Source: an uncultured Campylobacter sp.
GTDB taxonomy: Bacteria > Campylobacterota > Campylobacteria > Campylobacterales > Campylobacteraceae
Direction of reading: 5' to 3'
Assembly (NCBI RefSeq): GCF_963518785.1
Contig: NZ_CAUQKJ010000001.1
Coordinates: 186,001 to 250,000 of the forward strand
Length of the DNA stretch: 64,000 nt
Position numbers and translations under genes: made by a program. Shown in pieces: positions 28,304 through 37,561 of this stretch (position 1 is its first letter; the number at the start of each line of letters is the position of its first letter). The notes under the pieces were generated by a model. That model did no database searches and was not told the origin of the DNA. It worked only from the letters and a program-made list of their open reading frames with translations.

Positions 28304-29788
28304 TTAACCTCTCATCATTATTCTAACGCCGTTTTCGACGAGCATCCAAAAATCACCTACGTGCCATACGCCGAAAATTATCACTAAAGCGCAAAGCAAG
28401 ATTAGCGGTAAATTTTCAAACAAGCTCATCTCTTTAGCATAAACCACTTCACCTTTAGGCGTACCGAAGCTCGCTAGATTAAAGTGCGCGAAGTCCGCGA
28501 TGAAAATAATTACGAGCGCGATCGCAAATAATGCTACGGCTATGTATTGACCGCTGGCTATCGCGCCTTTGAAAACGTTAAATTCGCTCACGAATATCGC
28601 AAACGCAGGAACACCTACGAGCGAGCAAACCGCAGCACCAAACATTATCGTAGTAAGCGGAGCGATTTTTACCATACCACCCATTCTAGTCATATCTTTG
28701 TGACCATAAATTCTAGCAATATTGCCAGTAGAGCAGAATGCAAGAGCCTTGGTAAAGCTGTGAGCTAAGCAGTGAAAGATTGCGGCAAGCAAGCCAAAAT
28801 ATCCGCCGATACCTAGCGCAAATGCAATAACACCCATATGAACGACCGAGTGGTAAGCAAACATCCTCTTTACGTCGTGCTGACGAACAAGGAAAATTCC
28901 TGCTATAAATAGCGTGATCGTACCGGAAATTAACATCACGGATTGAACGAAGTCAAAGCCTACAGCTTGAGCTGTGATAGCGTAATATCTAAATATCGCT
29001 AGCATCGCACATTTTAAAAGCACACCCGAAAGCAAGGCTGAAATCGGAGCCGGACCTTCTGCGTGAACATCAGGAAGCCAAGTGTGAGTAGGAGCAAGTC
29101 CTGCTTTGGTTCCAAAGCCAATTAGAGCAAATATAAAGATAAGCTTAGCAGCATCGCCGTTTAAATTTTTGGCATTATCCATAATGCTCGTCCAAAGCAT
29201 CGAAGCCTCGCCGTCGCCTGTGATTTTGAATGTAGCCGCATATAGTAAAACGGTAGCATAAAGCGCAAACGCTAAGCCGATCGAGCATATAACGATATAT
29301 TTGTAACCGCTCTCGGTAGATTTTTTGTCTTTATGAATAGCGACCAAAAATACCGATGCTAACGTAGTAGCCTCTACTGCAGCCCACATAAACGCGACGT
29401 TGTTACAGATAACGCTAAGCGTCATCGTAAAAACGAAAACGTGGCAGAGCGCATAGTATTTTCTAAGATCGCTAAGATCTAAATGACCGCCCTGTATCTC
29501 CCATTTCATATAGGTGGTAGAGTATAAATTTACCAAAAAGCCCGTTACGGCGATTAGTACTAAAAATACGCAGCCTAGGCTATCTAGGAATAGAAATTTA
29601 TCGTATGCGTAAAACGCCTCGGCATTGCCGCTTAGAAGCTTGCCTACGTTACAGAGTAGCCCTGCGGATGTAACCGCAGAAATCAAAACGTGTAGCGTGC
29701 TTAGGAGCTTGAAATTCTTAGGGCATAAGAATAATATCAGCGCTCCGAGCAACGGAAAAATTAATATAAAAGCTAAACTATTCATCAT
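28304..29788 (-). CDS. hyfF: Hydrogenase-4 antiporter-like subunit HyfF
   Basis: 494 residues, about 13-14 membrane helices, NuoN/NuoL-like (proton_antipo_M). Characteristic residues in LTLSVICNNVAFMWAAVE and GFGTKAGLAPTHTWLPDVHAEGPAP, containing the conserved Glu and Lys of the half-channels. One of two antiporter-type subunits here that could pump ions. Its stop is 2 bases from hyfG, and its start shares TAATG with the hyfE stop. Confidence 0.9.
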   Translation of the reverse strand: MMNSLAFILIFPLLGALILFLCPKNFKLLSTLHVLISAVTSAGLLCNVGKLLSGNAEAFYAYDKFLFLDSLGCVFLVLIAVTGFLVNLYSTTYMKWEIQGGHLDLSDLRKYYALCHVFVFTMTLSVICNNVAFMWAAVEATTLASVFLVAIHKDKKSTESGYKYIVICSIGLAFALYATVLLYAATFKITGDGEASMLWTSIMDNAKNLNGDAAKLIFIFALIGFGTKAGLAPTHTWLPDVHAEGPAPISALLSGVLLKCAMLAIFRYYAITAQAVGFDFVQSVMLISGTITLFIAGIFLVRQHDVKRMFAYHSVVHMGVIAFALGIGGYFGLLAAIFHCLAHSFTKALAFCSTGNIARIYGHKDMTRMGGMVKIAPLTTIMFGAAVCSLVGVPAFAIFVSEFNVFKGAIASGQYIAVALFAIALVIIFIADFAHFNLASFGTPKGEVVYAKEMSLFENLPLILLCALVIIFGVWHVGDFWMLVENGVRIMMRG

Positions 29789-30432
29789 TAACCCCTTAAA
29801 TTCGAAGCTTTAGACGTATCAAGTCCGTCATAGGCTTTGTAAAATCTAACCGCCAAAACACTCATAATGATAACCGCAAAGATCGCGTCGGTTAAAATTC
29901 CAAGCTCGACTAGCTCATGAGAGTTGTAAGCCATAAGCGCAAGGCTTAGGTGGATGCCGTTTTCAAATAGGCAGTAGGCTAGAATTTGCTTGATGAAAGA
30001 ATTTCTTAGCATGAAGCCAAAAATTCCCATCATAAATACGGTTACTGCCGCTATTAGAACGATTCTTTCTTGAATAAGAGAGAATTCAAGCAAGATCGGA
30101 TTGATTGTCATCGCAATCGCTAGCGAAAATCCCATCGCAATAACGGGGCTTACGAAAAAGCCGCCTACCGGCTCATCTTCGCTGATCACATCCAGCTTTT
30201 TAACTAGCCAAAATAAAATTCCCGGCACGAAAATAACCTTCGTAAAAAACGCCACTATCGCCCAAATTCTAAGCTGCGGCGCATTGAAGTTAGAATACAG
30301 CATAAAAAATATGCTTACCAAAAGTAACGTCTGAATCGCGTAAATTCCGATCGAAAGCTTTAAATTTCTAAGTCCGAATACCGCGAGTGACGTTACGATC
30401 ATACAAATTGCTAAAATATCGATACTATTCAT
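29788..30432 (-). CDS. hyfE: Hydrogenase-4 membrane subunit HyfE
   Basis: 214 residues, about six membrane helices, related to NuoK/MrpC-type HyfE (ILAYCLFENGIHLSLALMAY, with the conserved membrane Glu). In E. coli Hyf it sits between the antiporter-like subunits and has no counterpart in the smaller Hyc complex, so it marks this as a Hyf- not Hyc-type machine. 1-base overlap with hyfF, 1-base gap to hyfC. Confidence 0.88.
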   Translation of the reverse strand: MNSIDILAICMIVTSLAVFGLRNLKLSIGIYAIQTLLLVSIFFMLYSNFNAPQLRIWAIVAFFTKVIFVPGILFWLVKKLDVISEDEPVGGFFVSPVIAMGFSLAIAMTINPILLEFSLIQERIVLIAAVTVFMMGIFGFMLRNSFIKQILAYCLFENGIHLSLALMAYNSHELVELGILTDAIFAVIIMSVLAVRFYKAYDGLDTSKASNLRG

Positions 30433-30433
30433 C

Positions 30434-31363
30434 TTAAAATCCTACTACGTAAAGCGTTAATGCCGCAAAAGCAATGGCAAGAGCGCCGCATGAAATTTTG
30501 CGCATGCTCGAAGTCATTCTGAAGCGTGGTCCAAAGTTGTCGATGAAAACGGCTGCTACGTAAAATACGCCGGTTTTTAGCACAAAGATTATGATCGCCA
30601 AAAACGGATTGCTAAAATTCCACGGCTCAAATATCGTTAGGAATAATCCGATCATCGCAAATTGCTTCAAAATAAGCGCCGCTTGCACTAAGCCTAGATC
30701 GCTGCCTGCATATTCGCCAAGTAAACCTTCTTGAAGCTCTTGTTCGGCTTCGGCAAGATCAAATGGCTTTCTGCCGGTCTCGACATACATACACCATAAA
30801 AATGCAATCGAGGCGACGGCAAAGCTTGGAATTTGATAGCCGATCTGACCGCTGCGTACCATCTGCTGGATCTCAACTAAATTTGAAGTTCCCGCAGCCA
30901 TCATTACTACAATTAGGCACATCATCATAACAGGCTCGACAAAAACGGCAAGCATCTGCTCGCGTCCACCGCCGGTTGCGGCAAACGGGTTACCGCTGTC
31001 TATCGAAGCCGCACCGAATACAAAGCGCAAAAGCGCGCCTAGATATAGGATAACGAAAATATCCGAATACGCTCCGAAAAGAGTATCTTTGCTGTATGTA
31101 ATAGGAATAGCCGCCAAAATCGCTGCCGAAGTAGCGAATAGGAAAAACGGCGCCCATCTAAATACCCAGTGGCTGCACGCAGGAACGGTTCTGCCGCGCT
31201 TAAAAAGCTTAATAATATCGCGGTAAGTCTGGAAAAAATCGCTTCCTTGTTTCGACTGAAGTTTGGCTCGAAGTTTTCTCGCCATACCGTCGAAGAGCGG
31301 AGCGACTAGGACGATAACCGCGACTTGAAATATCATTAAAAATATAGTTTGTATAGTCTGCAT
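30434..31363 (-). CDS. hyfC: Hydrogenase-4 membrane subunit HyfC (NuoH-like)
   Basis: 309 residues, eight membrane helices. It shows the NuoH/HycD signatures: the RDIIKLFKRGRTVPACSHW loop and the TGRKPFDLAEAEQELQEGLLGE loop that contacts the peripheral arm. The subunit couples the hydrogenase arm to ion movement in the membrane. Followed 1 base later by hyfE; preceded 10 bases by hyfB. Confidence 0.9.
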   Translation of the reverse strand: MQTIQTIFLMIFQVAVIVLVAPLFDGMARKLRAKLQSKQGSDFFQTYRDIIKLFKRGRTVPACSHWVFRWAPFFLFATSAAILAAIPITYSKDTLFGAYSDIFVILYLGALLRFVFGAASIDSGNPFAATGGGREQMLAVFVEPVMMMCLIVVMMAAGTSNLVEIQQMVRSGQIGYQIPSFAVASIAFLWCMYVETGRKPFDLAEAEQELQEGLLGEYAGSDLGLVQAALILKQFAMIGLFLTIFEPWNFSNPFLAIIIFVLKTGVFYVAAVFIDNFGPRFRMTSSMRKISCGALAIAFAALTLYVVGF

Positions 31364-31373
31364 CTCAAACCTC

Positions 31374-33347
31374 CTAGATCAAGAAATATCCGACGCCCAG
31401 TATCGCGCAAAGATAGATTAGGATGTAAAGCGTATATAAATTTGCATAGCCGCTTTGAATAATTCCTATCTTATCGGCGACCTTCTTACTCCAATCGATT
31501 ACCGGTTGATAAATTATCGTCCACCAAATGTCTTGTGGGTGGTTGTGATACTCGATCGGTCCGAAGTAGCCGTTTTGCTCTATTCTGCGTTTATGACCTC
31601 TAAATAACCAGTCCATAATCTTTCTTAAATCGCCGGTAAAAGGACCGCCGGTCATTTGCATGCGAGGGCTATATTTAAAGCCGCACGCCCAAGGATCGGT
31701 CTCACGAGGTTTGTCGCGATTTGCTTTCATAACCGCTAGGATGATAAACGGAAGCAGCATTGTAGAACACAAAATCACTGCAATAAGGGGAGTTGAAACG
31801 ATACTTCCCAAAGGCGAAGTGATTGACGAAGCGCCTAGGCTTGCGACATAGCCGCTATTGGAAGTGATAGAATTTACCGCCTGCATTATGTAATCAACTA
31901 TGAAGTGTGCGCCTACACCAAATCCCACGCAGCCTATCATCAAAATGATCATTCCTAAAACCATTCCTAATGGGCTTTCTTTTGCATTTTCCCAAATTTT
32001 TTCATCCCTTGGGGTTCCTGCGAAGATTACCGCATAAAGCTTAAGGTGCATACCGACTAAAACGCCCGTAAGCGCAAGTGCGACCACAGCTAAAGAGAAG
32101 GCATATCTAATGAAAATTCCACTTTCCTTAGCACCTTGAAGCATTCCTTGATAGGTAAACCACTCTGAAACGAAGCCGTTTACCGGAGGAAGCGCTGCGA
32201 TACCCATGATACCGATAAACATACCGATAGCGGTTAGAGGCATTTTTTTAGCTAGCCCTCCTAGCACGTCCATATTTTGCGTATGAGTAGCGTGGATTAC
32301 TGAGCCTGCGCATAAGAATAAAAGGCCTTTGAATATCGCGTGATTTACTACGTGGTAACAGCCTGCTAAAAATCCGACTGCAGCTAACGTTACATTGCCT
32401 GCTGCGACGCCGTAAATTCCGGTGCCAAGACCTAGTAGGATAATGCCGATATTTTCGACCGAGTGATACGCAAGAAGCGCTTTGAAGTCGTGCTGGCACA
32501 ATGCGTATAAAACGCCGAAAAGCGAGCTAGCTGCTCCTAGGATCAAAACTGCAAGCCCAAAATAGATGCTTAGCGGCAAAAATAGTGTAAATTTAACAAG
32601 GGTAAAGAGCGCTACTTTAATCATAACGCCGCTCATTAGCGCAGAGACATTTGATGGAGCCGCAGGGTGAGCTTGCGGTAGCCAAACGTGAAAAGGCCAC
32701 ATTCCAGCTTTTGAGCCGAAGCCGACCAAAAACAAGATGAATGCTGCTACGGAAGCACCCATCGGCATATTTACGTTTCCCCACTTTGCAAATTCAAAGC
32801 TGCCTGCGTAGTTTGCAATGATAAGTAATCCACAGGTGATACAAAATGCACCGATCTGCGCTATACCTAGATATACCATAACGGCTTTGAGCGTGCCTTT
32901 GCCATCGTTTACTATGATTAGAAATGACGAGATTAGTGTCATAAGCTCCCATAAAACAGCGAAGCAAAATACATTATCTGCGCTGATGACTAAAAGCATA
33001 GATAAGATGAAGGTATTAAATAAACATGCAAAAACGCCAATATTTGCCTTTCCGATATATTCCTCGGCGTAGCTCATACCGTAAACGCTGCTTGCAAAGC
33101 CTATAAAAACGACTACGAAGCTGAAGAAATTTCCAAGCGGGCTTAAAGCAAATTTTGGCGCATATAAGAAAGTACCGCCCAAAATGAAGCTGTCGCTTAC
33201 GCCCATATTGGCTACGAAATGACACATCGCGTAAAAACAGCTGATAGCACCTAATCCAAATCCCACCTTAACGGCAGTTTTTGGAGCGCAGTATAAAAGG
33301 ATACTAATTACTGCACTGACGATAAATAAAGTATAGACGCTTATCAT
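31374..33347 (-). CDS. hyfB: Hydrogenase-4 antiporter-like subunit HyfB
   Basis: 657 residues from the ATG at 33347, preferred over an earlier ATG because AAGGAGG precedes it and because it shares ATGA with the hyfA stop. About 15 membrane helices of the NuoL/HycC type; ALMSGVMIKVALFTLVKF and GSKAGMWPFHVWLPQAHPA hold conserved channel residues, and the C-terminal lateral-helix region is present. A second candidate for ion translocation. Confidence 0.9.
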   Translation of the reverse strand: MISVYTLFIVSAVISILLYCAPKTAVKVGFGLGAISCFYAMCHFVANMGVSDSFILGGTFLYAPKFALSPLGNFFSFVVVFIGFASSVYGMSYAEEYIGKANIGVFACLFNTFILSMLLVISADNVFCFAVLWELMTLISSFLIIVNDGKGTLKAVMVYLGIAQIGAFCITCGLLIIANYAGSFEFAKWGNVNMPMGASVAAFILFLVGFGSKAGMWPFHVWLPQAHPAAPSNVSALMSGVMIKVALFTLVKFTLFLPLSIYFGLAVLILGAASSLFGVLYALCQHDFKALLAYHSVENIGIILLGLGTGIYGVAAGNVTLAAVGFLAGCYHVVNHAIFKGLLFLCAGSVIHATHTQNMDVLGGLAKKMPLTAIGMFIGIMGIAALPPVNGFVSEWFTYQGMLQGAKESGIFIRYAFSLAVVALALTGVLVGMHLKLYAVIFAGTPRDEKIWENAKESPLGMVLGMIILMIGCVGFGVGAHFIVDYIMQAVNSITSNSGYVASLGASSITSPLGSIVSTPLIAVILCSTMLLPFIILAVMKANRDKPRETDPWACGFKYSPRMQMTGGPFTGDLRKIMDWLFRGHKRRIEQNGYFGPIEYHNHPQDIWWTIIYQPVIDWSKKVADKIGIIQSGYANLYTLYILIYLCAILGVGYFLI

Positions 33348-33943
33348 TTTGCGCCTCCTTCTTTTTTGGCGACGCAACTGATTTCGCCGTTTAACACGTC
33401 TTTTGCAAAAGCATTAGCCGCATCGTAGTCTATCGCAAAGCCCAATTTATGCTTACCTTCTTTAGGATCTATCATAATGATAGCGCTAGTTGGGCAAACC
33501 TCGACGCATGCAGGACCGTTCTCGCGTCCGTTGCATAGATCGCATTTGATGGCGGTGCTTTTGGCGCCCGCTTGGCTTTCGATCTCGAGATAATACTTCG
33601 GCTCGACCGCATAATTTACTGACGGCATAAGCTCGGCATTCGAGCTGATCGCGCCATAAGGACAGGCGAGCGTACACATCTTGCATCCGATGCAAATTTC
33701 TTCGTGCAATTCGATATAGTTATTATCGAAGCGAAGCGCACCGGTAGGGCAGACATTTGCGCATGGTCCGTCATCGCACTGCCTGCACTGCGTAGGCATA
33801 ACGCCGTAAGCCTGTCTAAGCACGGTAAGTCGCGATTTAGCAAGCTTGCCGCGCTCGTAGGCACTTGAGTAACAGGCCGCCATGCACGTCGTGCAACCGA
33901 TACATCGTTTGTAATCGCAGATTACAAATTTATGTTGTTTCAT
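33344..33943 (-). CDS. hyfA: Hydrogenase-4 ferredoxin subunit HyfA
   Basis: 199 residues with four cysteine motifs of the HycB/HyfA electron-transfer type: CIGCTTCMAAC (16-26), CRQCDDGPCANVCPTGAL (53-70), CIGCKMCTLACP (about 83-94) and CDLCNGRENGPACVEVCP (about 135-152). It probably receives electrons from FdhF directly. First gene of the operon; AAGGAGAAAGG precedes the ATG, with a likely promoter at 34000-34005. The nine-subunit order is A-B-C-E-F-G-H-I, with no hyfD. Confidence 0.9.
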   Translation of the reverse strand: MKQHKFVICDYKRCIGCTTCMAACYSSAYERGKLAKSRLTVLRQAYGVMPTQCRQCDDGPCANVCPTGALRFDNNYIELHEEICIGCKMCTLACPYGAISSNAELMPSVNYAVEPKYYLEIESQAGAKSTAIKCDLCNGRENGPACVEVCPTSAIIMIDPKEGKHKLGFAIDYDAANAFAKDVLNGEISCVAKKEGGAK

Positions 33944-33999
33944 ACCTTTCTCCTTGACTTAAGGAATTTTAAAAATTTTTTACTAAAAATTTTGGTGTA

Positions 34000-34005
34000 A
34001 TTATA
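34000..34005 (-). promoter_or_regulatory. -10 box of the hyf operon
   Basis: On the minus strand TATAAT within TTAAATATAATTACACC, placing a start site near 33993 and a 50-base leader before hyfA. The upstream dyad at 34027-34042 is then centred at -41.5. Confidence 0.5.
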
Positions 34006-34026
34006 TTTAAGTCCGTAAAAAAATTC

Positions 34027-34042
34027 CGTCATTTATCTGACG
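34027..34042. promoter_or_regulatory. 5-6-5 dyad, candidate Crp/Fnr-family operator
   Basis: CGTCA, six bases (TTTATC), TGACG: a perfect 16-bp dyad of the same geometry as a CRP site. Its centre is 41.5 bp upstream of the predicted hyf start site, the usual class II activator position. Candidate ligand: the regulator at 22630-23268. Confidence 0.5.
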
Positions 34043-34272
34043 ATATTTGGAATTTATTTGATAAATTTGCTTTCAAAGCTTAAATTTGAAAACTAATTTC
34101 TTTTTTAAACCGGTTCGTTGATTATTTGCTTTAAATGTCTAGTATATCAGTATTAAAGTATATTTTAAAATTTAAATTGCTACTTAAATTACCCCAACTT
34201 ACTCCTAATTATAATTGAAAAAATTCTTTTAGCTTAAGGCAAAATTTCAATTTTATTTTAGGTAAGAATTTA

Positions 34273-34278
34273 TATAAT
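34273..34278 (+). promoter_or_regulatory. -10 box of fdhF
   Basis: TATAAT in TTTATATAATTGTGCC, giving a start near 34285 and a leader of about 53 bases before the fdhF ATG. Confidence 0.5.
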
Positions 34279-34337
34279 TGTGCCGAAATTGCATATATGG
34301 TAATTTTGCATGTTTAGTATTTTCGAAAGGAGAAAAT

Positions 34338-36605
34338 ATGGCGAATAAAGGCAAGGTCATATGCCCTTATTGTGGCACAGGCTGTCAAATTGAGCTGACT
34401 GCGGAAGACAATTATATCAAATCCGCAACCGGCGTAAGCGACAACCCCGTAAATCAGGGTTGTTTATGTTTGAAAGGTTATTACGGATGGAATTACGTAG
34501 GCTCTAGAGATAGGCTTACTACTCCGCTAATTCGTAAAAAGAATGGCAAATTTAGTAAAGATGGCGATTTGGTCGAGGCTAGCTGGGACGAAGCGCTTGA
34601 TTTGGTTGCTAAAAAGATGCTCGAGGTTAAAGAAAAATACGGCGCCGACGCGATAGCCGGAAACTATTCCGCACGCTGTACGCATGAGGATAACTACGTA
34701 GCGCAAAAGCTACTTAGAATTTTAGGCACGAATAATATCGATCACTGCGCGCGCATTTGACACGCTCCGACTGTGGCAGGTCTTGCCAAAACAATCGGTA
34801 ACGGAGCGGCTACAAATAGCTTCACGGAGATCGGAACTCACAGTAACTGCATTATGATGATCGGCTCAAACCCGGAAAATGGTCACCCGATCGTAGCTAT
34901 GCACGTTCAAAGAGCGTTAAATAGAGGCGCCAAACTCATCGTAATTGACCCGGTTAAGACGGAATTTGCAAATCGCGCAGATATCCACCTCCAGCTTGAG
35001 CCGGAGCACAATATCCCGGTTATAAACGCTTTAATCCATGCTATTATCGACGAGGATTTGGTAAATCACGAATTCGTTGAGAAATACACCAAGGGTTTTG
35101 AATATGTAAAAGAGGCGGTTAAGGATTATTCGCCTGAGGCCGTAGCTAAATACACTAGGTTAAACGCTGAAGATATTAGAAAAGCGGCTAGAATTTATGC
35201 TACTACGCGACCTGCGGTTATCACGCACGGCATGGGTGTAACTCACTTCAATCACGGCGTGGGCGCGGTCTGCGACATTTCAAATTTAATGCTCGTAACG
35301 GGCAACGTAGGCGAGCTAGGCAGCGGCGATCTACCGATCCGTGGACAAGAAAACGTTCAAGGCTGCTGCGATATGGGGATGCTTCCTAACGTATTTACCG
35401 GTTATAAAGCCGTAACCGACGAAAGTGCCCGTGATTGGTTTGAGCGCCAGTGGAATTTACCAAAAGGTCATCTAAATGGCAAGATCGGCATTCATAAAAC
35501 CGAAGTGCCTGACGCAATTCTTGATGGTAGGGTAAAATTCTTCTGGACGATGGGCGAAAACCCGGTTATGACCGATCCGAACGCAAACCACTTCTTGCGC
35601 GCGATTTCGCAGGTAGAGATGTATGTGATCCAAGATATTTTCTTAACCGAGACTAGCCGCAAAGCAGATGTCGTGCTTCCTGGAGCTTGCAGCGGCGAGA
35701 AAGAGGGTACTTATGCCAACGCCGAGCGCCGCGTACAGCATAGCGAGATTGTAGTTGCCCCTCCGGGACAAGCTAGACAAGACTGGGCTATCATCTGCGA
35801 GCTTGCCAGACGCCTAGGTCTAGGGGATTATTTCACATTTCAATCTCCAGAGCAGATTTGGGAAGAGGTGCGCAGGGTAGCTCCGCATAACTACGGCGGA
35901 ATGAGCTATTACCGTATCAAAAAATACCACGGACTTCACTGGCCGTGCCCTGATGAGAATTCTATGGGCGGACCTGCATTGTATCTTGATAAAAAATTCT
36001 TTACCCCGGACGGTAAAGGAAATTTCGTTCCAGTTCTATTCGTGGATGATAAGAGCAAGATCGAAAGCGCCAAAGAGGAATTCGCAAAGCGTATGAATAT
36101 GCCGAAAGATTATCCTGTAATGGCGGGCTCCGTGGACGAGAAGACCGATGCGGAGTTCCCGATCCAGCTTCTAACTACGCGTAAGGTTTACGAGTACGCA
36201 GGAGGCGCGATGACTAGGCGCTCTAAGACCGTCGAGCAGGGCGGCGACGCGATAGGACCGATTGCGGAAATGAATCCGAAACTCGCCGAACGATATGGAA
36301 TTTCGCAGGGCGATTTCATCGTCGCGTGGAGCCGCTACGGCTATATCGCGATCAAGGCGGACATCACAGAGTGTATAATGGATGGTATCATTCAGATGTC
36401 TTATCACTACTGGGAGAGCTGCTGCAACGAGCTAACCAGCGGCGGCTGGGATCTCATCGCCAAAACGCCTACGTTTAAGGCGGCGATTCAGATTAAAAAG
36501 ATCGATGAAGAGGAATTTTTGCGTATCCGCGAGCTTAAGCGCATTAAGTTTCAGACCAACAAGGTCGTTTACGACGACTTCCACCACCATCCGATTAAAT
36601 TCTAA
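34338..36605 (+). CDS. fdhF: Formate dehydrogenase H, selenocysteine-containing
   Basis: 755 residues when TGA 34758-34760 is read as selenocysteine (residue 141; E. coli FdhF Sec140). The ATG at 34338 is chosen for AAAGGAG 6 bases upstream. N-terminal [4Fe-4S] ligands Cys9, Cys12, Cys16 and Cys42 (CPYCGTGCQ, GCLCLKG), the Sec followed by His142, and molybdopterin-guanine dinucleotide motifs (ITHGMGVTHFNHG, IRGQENVQGCCDMG, GENPVMTDPNANH) are present. It oxidises formate to CO2 on a Mo/W-bis-MGD centre and feeds HyfA. Divergent from the hyf operon, likely to share its control. Terminator follows the stop. Needs SelA-D, encoded elsewhere. Confidence 0.95.
34758..34760 (+). other. Selenocysteine codon (TGA)
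   Basis: In-frame TGA between CARI and HAPTVAGLAKTIG, matching the UHAP context of E. coli FdhF. Frame stays open for 615 further codons. Confidence 0.95.
34761..34800 (+). promoter_or_regulatory. Bacterial SECIS hairpin of fdhF
   Basis: Just after the Sec TGA. The apical stem GGCA (34775-34778) pairs with TGCC (34784-34787) around loop GGTCT, which carries the GGU core bound by SelB and corresponds to AGGUCU in E. coli fdhF at the same distance. Confidence 0.85.
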
Positions 36606-36623
36606 GAATTTAATCTTATCCGT

Positions 36624-36657
36624 AGATTCGGGGGCTATGCTTCCGAATCTGCTTTTT
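36624..36657 (+). terminator. fdhF terminator
   Basis: AGATTCGG (36624-36631) pairs with CCGAATCT (36643-36650), loop 11 bases, followed by GCTTTTT. It lies 19 bases after the fdhF stop. Confidence 0.8.
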
Positions 36658-37561
36658 AACAATCAATTCAAATAATATGAAATTTTGGCGATCTAGCCGT
36701 CTTGCAATATTTTAAAGATCAAAAATTTCAAGAATTCAATAAATTTCGCGGTATTAATACGCTTTTTTGCGTAGTTGCACTATCGATAAGAGGGCATAGA
36801 AATTTATCTGCTATTTCATTTAATAGATGTGGCGGCAGAGACCGGGCATTCGTGATTTATCAAATCCTAATAAATGTAGTCTCTATAAGAGCGGCGCAAT
36901 GGAGTAAATTTTAAAGATAAGCATGATAATAAGGCTATTTTATCGCGACGAATCTTACCAAATTACATTATTGATTAAATTTTAACGCGTGCAGGCTGAT
37001 TTTATGCGAATTAGCCTATATTGCCAAGAAATGCCATAATTTTAATAACGCAAATGCAATTTTTGTGATTTTAATAGATAAATGCAAAAGGCTCATGGGC
37101 TTTTAAAGCGCTAGGCGCGGCTTTTAATCTTAATGGTCGCAAATGCCGGTTTATAGCATAACCGGAGTAGTTTCGCGCTTCGTCTGAAATCCATAAATTT
37201 TGATTTTAAAATTTTAGATTTAAAATTCTGAATTCCGTCGTCCTTGGAATTCAGAATTTTTAGAATTTTATTTTATCGCGTGTTTTTGGCGTTCTATTTT
37301 CACGCGGGAGCCATTTGCTGCGCTAGATCGCGCTGCTTGCGATGTTAAAGCTATTGCGCCAAAGCTGCTGCCTGCTTGCGGACGAGATTTACGAAACTAG
37401 GCTCTGATATTGAAGTTATTGTGCCAAAGCTGCTGCGGCAGAATTCCATCTACTTTATGCAAAAGTAGTTAAAATTTCTGCCGCTTGTCGCGCCTGAGCT
37501 ACTTATTGCGCCAGATCTGTTCGTCGCGCCTTAATTTTTATCGCTCATAGCGCCCGCTGCT
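36658..37561. other. Gene-free spacer with repeats and hairpin
   Basis: 904 bases without a credible gene; a 70-codon frame at 36702-36914 has no SD. AT-rich to 37260, then GC-rich repeats: AGCTATTGCGCCAAAGCTGCTGC (near 37351) and AGTTATTGTGCCAAAGCTGCTGC (near 37413) are near-copies about 60 bases apart, and TGTCGCGCC-AATTTTT phrases from 37500 run on into the 3' end of the TRAP gene. Confidence 0.5.
37222..37260. terminator. Perfect 15-bp inverted repeat, possible bidirectional terminator
   Basis: AAAATTCTGAATTCC (37222-37236) and GGAATTCAGAATTTT (37246-37260), loop of 9. Ends in TTTT on both strands. Distant (over 300 bases) from the TRAP gene stop, so role is uncertain. Confidence 0.4.

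Noticed and set aside
34107..34114. AACCGGTT palindrome in the hyf-fdhF region
   Set aside because: Eight bases only, not placed with respect to either promoter in a way that suggests an operator.
34279..34296. Possible sigma-54 site before fdhF (TGCCGAAATTGCA)
   Set aside because: Lacks the GG of the -24 element; a clear TATAAT lies just upstream, and no FhlA-type activator is in the window.
36702..36914. 70-codon ORF after fdhF
   Set aside because: Falls after the terminator, no SD, no family; chance open frame.
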